Below are positions 5,503-6,839 of a stretch of DNA of 6,839 bases, piece after piece. Positions within the stretch are counted from its first letter, which is position 1, and every line of letters starts with the position of its first letter. A program made the position numbers and the translations under genes. Under the pieces are notes generated by a model. That model was given only the letters and a program-made list of their open reading frames with translations. It was not told where the DNA came from and ran no database searches. Location of the stretch: assembly GCA_027012045.1 (NCBI GenBank), contig JALUZI010000166.1, positions 1 to 6,839 of the forward strand, written 5' to 3'. This DNA is from Desulfurococcales archaeon. GTDB taxonomy: Archaea > Thermoproteota > Thermoprotei_A > Sulfolobales > Acidilobaceae.

Positions 5503-6804
5503 TTGGAGTTAAATAACAGGAGATCAATCGCCCTCCTAATCTTGGCTTTAGCCATAATATTCTCCACGGCAGGCTTGATATTGAAACCTGTTGGAGTGGA
5601 CGGTATCAGAGTGTTATATAACAACTATATTCATGGTGAGAAATCAGCGGTTGTCAAGCTCGTAGTACACGTTCCTCATGTTGAAGCAGAGAAATGCTCA
5701 ATTGCGGTTTACAGGTTCCCGACGCTTCTTAACCCAGTTACGCAGGGATGGTTGGAGCTTGTCGGTGTTAGAGAGGTTCCACCAGGCAAAACTGTCGTTA
5801 TGTCTAGCTATATACGAAATGCAGAGCAGGTCTCCTATGAAAATTCGGTGACAAAATACCTTGAGCCGCAGGAGTATCTAGTTGATGTTAAGTGTTTCAA
5901 CATTGTCAAGGACCATGCTCACACTGTTTTCCTAGCGTCAAAAGTCGCTGAGGTAAAGCCTACGAGTCTATTGACATTTACCAATGTATATTTTCCAAGG
6001 ATAAATACGTTAAATATCACTGAAAGCCCCCGCGATCCAGGTAATTTTAGCGGTATCAATAATTCTACTGTTAGTTTATGTGATTTCAGCAGTGGTGACT
6101 CGTGCAGTGCAAGCGTGGGTTTGGCGTACCTAAATAGTATCAATGGTCTCCGAGTCCGATTTAAAATACAGGGAACCTCCCCGGAATCCGCTATGTACAT
6201 ATCTTCTCTTAAAAGCGACTGTATTGACTGGGACATTGCTAATTGCAAGTGTAACAAATGGGGAGAATGGTACAATACAGGTAAGGTACTTACACCATCT
6301 ATTGTAACAGAAGTGTCAGGCTCGTTCGTAAGTAATGGAGAGAGGGGAATAGTATATGGATCAGTGACGTTCCATCGTGTACTCCTAGGCGGAGCTAATA
6401 CCGGAAGGTCATGCTCACTTATCCCCTCATGGTTTATCTATCCTGTGTTCATAGGCGGGCTCCAGCACATAAGGATGGTTGGGAACTATAGCGCACCCGG
6501 TGTTCTCCCCGGTTATGCCAACGGCCCATTGTATGGAAACGTTATTGTTTATTTTCATGATGGTAATAACAGCAATAGGAGCCTTGGAATAATAACAAGA
6601 GTGTATTTCCACGCGGATAAATGGCCCCGGAGCCTGTCTACACCAACAAGCATCACTGTCTACGAGTCAGGCAGGGATGACAAGGAGTACAATCCTCCCG
6701 GTGAAGTAGTTGAGGATATTAGCGGTAGGAGTTATGGCTGGTATTACTGGTGGTTTAAGGGCAATAACCCGTATACCTATGAACTAGAGTTCTATGGTAA
6801 ATGA
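5503..6804 (+). CDS. Exported cysteine-rich surface protein, unknown function
   Basis: I do not recognise this 433-residue protein. It starts with a short basic segment (NNRR, 4-7) and one hydrophobic helix (about 8-28), which acts as a signal peptide or N-terminal anchor; no other membrane helix is seen, so the rest should face outside. Residues 35-150 look like a beta-rich domain, with alternating strands around VVKLVVHVPHVEAEKCSIAVY. The exterior part has eight cysteines (65, 131, 193, 201, 240, 248, 250, 304), enough for four disulfides, and seven N-glycosylation sequons (Asn171, 181, 186, 187, 328, 355, 358). The C-terminus is rich in aromatics (YGWYYWWF, 411-418). The start is TTG at 5503, because the basic-hydrophobic signal begins directly after it and no in-frame ATG occurs before residue 100. 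A GGTG lies ten bases upstream. Codon use seems more AT-rich than in glmM, especially in 5960-6130. It appears to be transcribed alone. Confidence 0.75.
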   Translation: MELNNRRSIALLILALAIIFSTAGLILKPVGVDGIRVLYNNYIHGEKSAVVKLVVHVPHVEAEKCSIAVYRFPTLLNPVTQGWLELVGVREVPPGKTVVMSSYIRNAEQVSYENSVTKYLEPQEYLVDVKCFNIVKDHAHTVFLASKVAEVKPTSLLTFTNVYFPRINTLNITESPRDPGNFSGINNSTVSLCDFSSGDSCSASVGLAYLNSINGLRVRFKIQGTSPESAMYISSLKSDCIDWDIANCKCNKWGEWYNTGKVLTPSIVTEVSGSFVSNGERGIVYGSVTFHRVLLGGANTGRSCSLIPSWFIYPVFIGGLQHIRMVGNYSAPGVLPGYANGPLYGNVIVYFHDGNNSNRSLGIITRVYFHADKWPRSLSTPTSITVYESGRDDKEYNPPGEVVEDISGRSYGWYYWWFKGNNPYTYELEFYGK

Positions 6805-6839
6805 CTCTCTCTAGATTTTATAGCAAGTGTTATGGGGGT
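6805..6839. other. Downstream end of window: pyrimidine run and TATA-like box
   Basis: The stop of the exported-protein gene is followed by CTCTCTCTAG and ATTTTATAG (6815-6823). The first could help end transcription and the second could be a promoter for a gene beyond the window. The stretch is too short to decide. Confidence 0.2.

Noticed and set aside
5503..5590. Class III (archaellin/pilin-type) signal peptide in the exported protein
   Set aside because: The residue after the basic pair is Ser rather than Gly or Ala, so the usual peptidase site is missing; an ordinary signal or anchor fits better.
5919..6275. A 118-residue open frame on the minus strand inside the exported-protein gene
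   Set aside because: The plus-strand frame has a signal sequence, a promoter and ordered cysteines and sequons; the antisense frame has none of these.
1..6839. tRNA genes, CRISPR arrays, insertion sequences or defence genes
   Set aside because: No cloverleaf-like sequence, spaced direct repeats, transposase motifs or defence-family motifs were seen on either strand.

Overview
The window looks like chromosomal DNA of a hyperthermophilic crenarchaeon, most likely of the Desulfurococcales. This rests on archaeal-type promoter boxes (TTTTAAA), frequent TTG and GTG starts preceded by GGTG Shine-Dalgarno cores, AGG/AGA and ATA-rich codon use, and the gene families present (archaeal GlmM, DUF354, a Trm112-type zinc protein, a Trm10-like SPOUT protein, RNase HII). 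I cannot name the genus from the sequence alone. No RNA genes, insertion sequences, CRISPR arrays or long repeats are visible.

Layout: two divergent gene clusters start from a 77-bp spacer at about 3095-3171. Leftward (minus strand) run, in transcription order, a 75-residue two-helix membrane protein, a DUF354 GT-B-like protein, RNase HII (rnhB), and a protein resembling the archaeal tRNA m1A9/m1G9 methyltransferase Trm10. A possible next gene is cut by the left edge. The gaps are 9-37 bp, so this is probably one operon. Rightward run glmM (phosphoglucosamine mutase), a Trm112-like zinc protein with four extra cysteines, and a 150-residue all-helical archaeal protein, probably DUF2153; these too are closely packed. 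The spacer holds a palindromic TATA box placed at suitable distances for both directions.

After an 88-bp gap with its own promoter elements comes a separate gene for a 433-residue exported, cysteine-rich, probably glycosylated protein that I do not recognise. Its base and codon use look more AT-rich than its neighbours, and it has the features of a lineage-specific surface protein.

How the parts relate: GlmM makes GlcN-1-P for UDP-GlcNAc synthesis. DUF354 proteins resemble UDP-GlcNAc 2-epimerase and MurG-like GT-B enzymes, so the divergent pair could serve amino-sugar or surface glycan metabolism (inference). The Trm10-like and Trm112-like proteins relate to RNA and translation-factor methylation, and RNase HII to replication and repair. 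Overall this is mostly a housekeeping neighbourhood. The most notable points are the altered SPOUT loop of the Trm10-like protein, the eight-cysteine Trm112, the shared TATA box, the PIP-like tail of RNase HII and the unrecognised surface protein.
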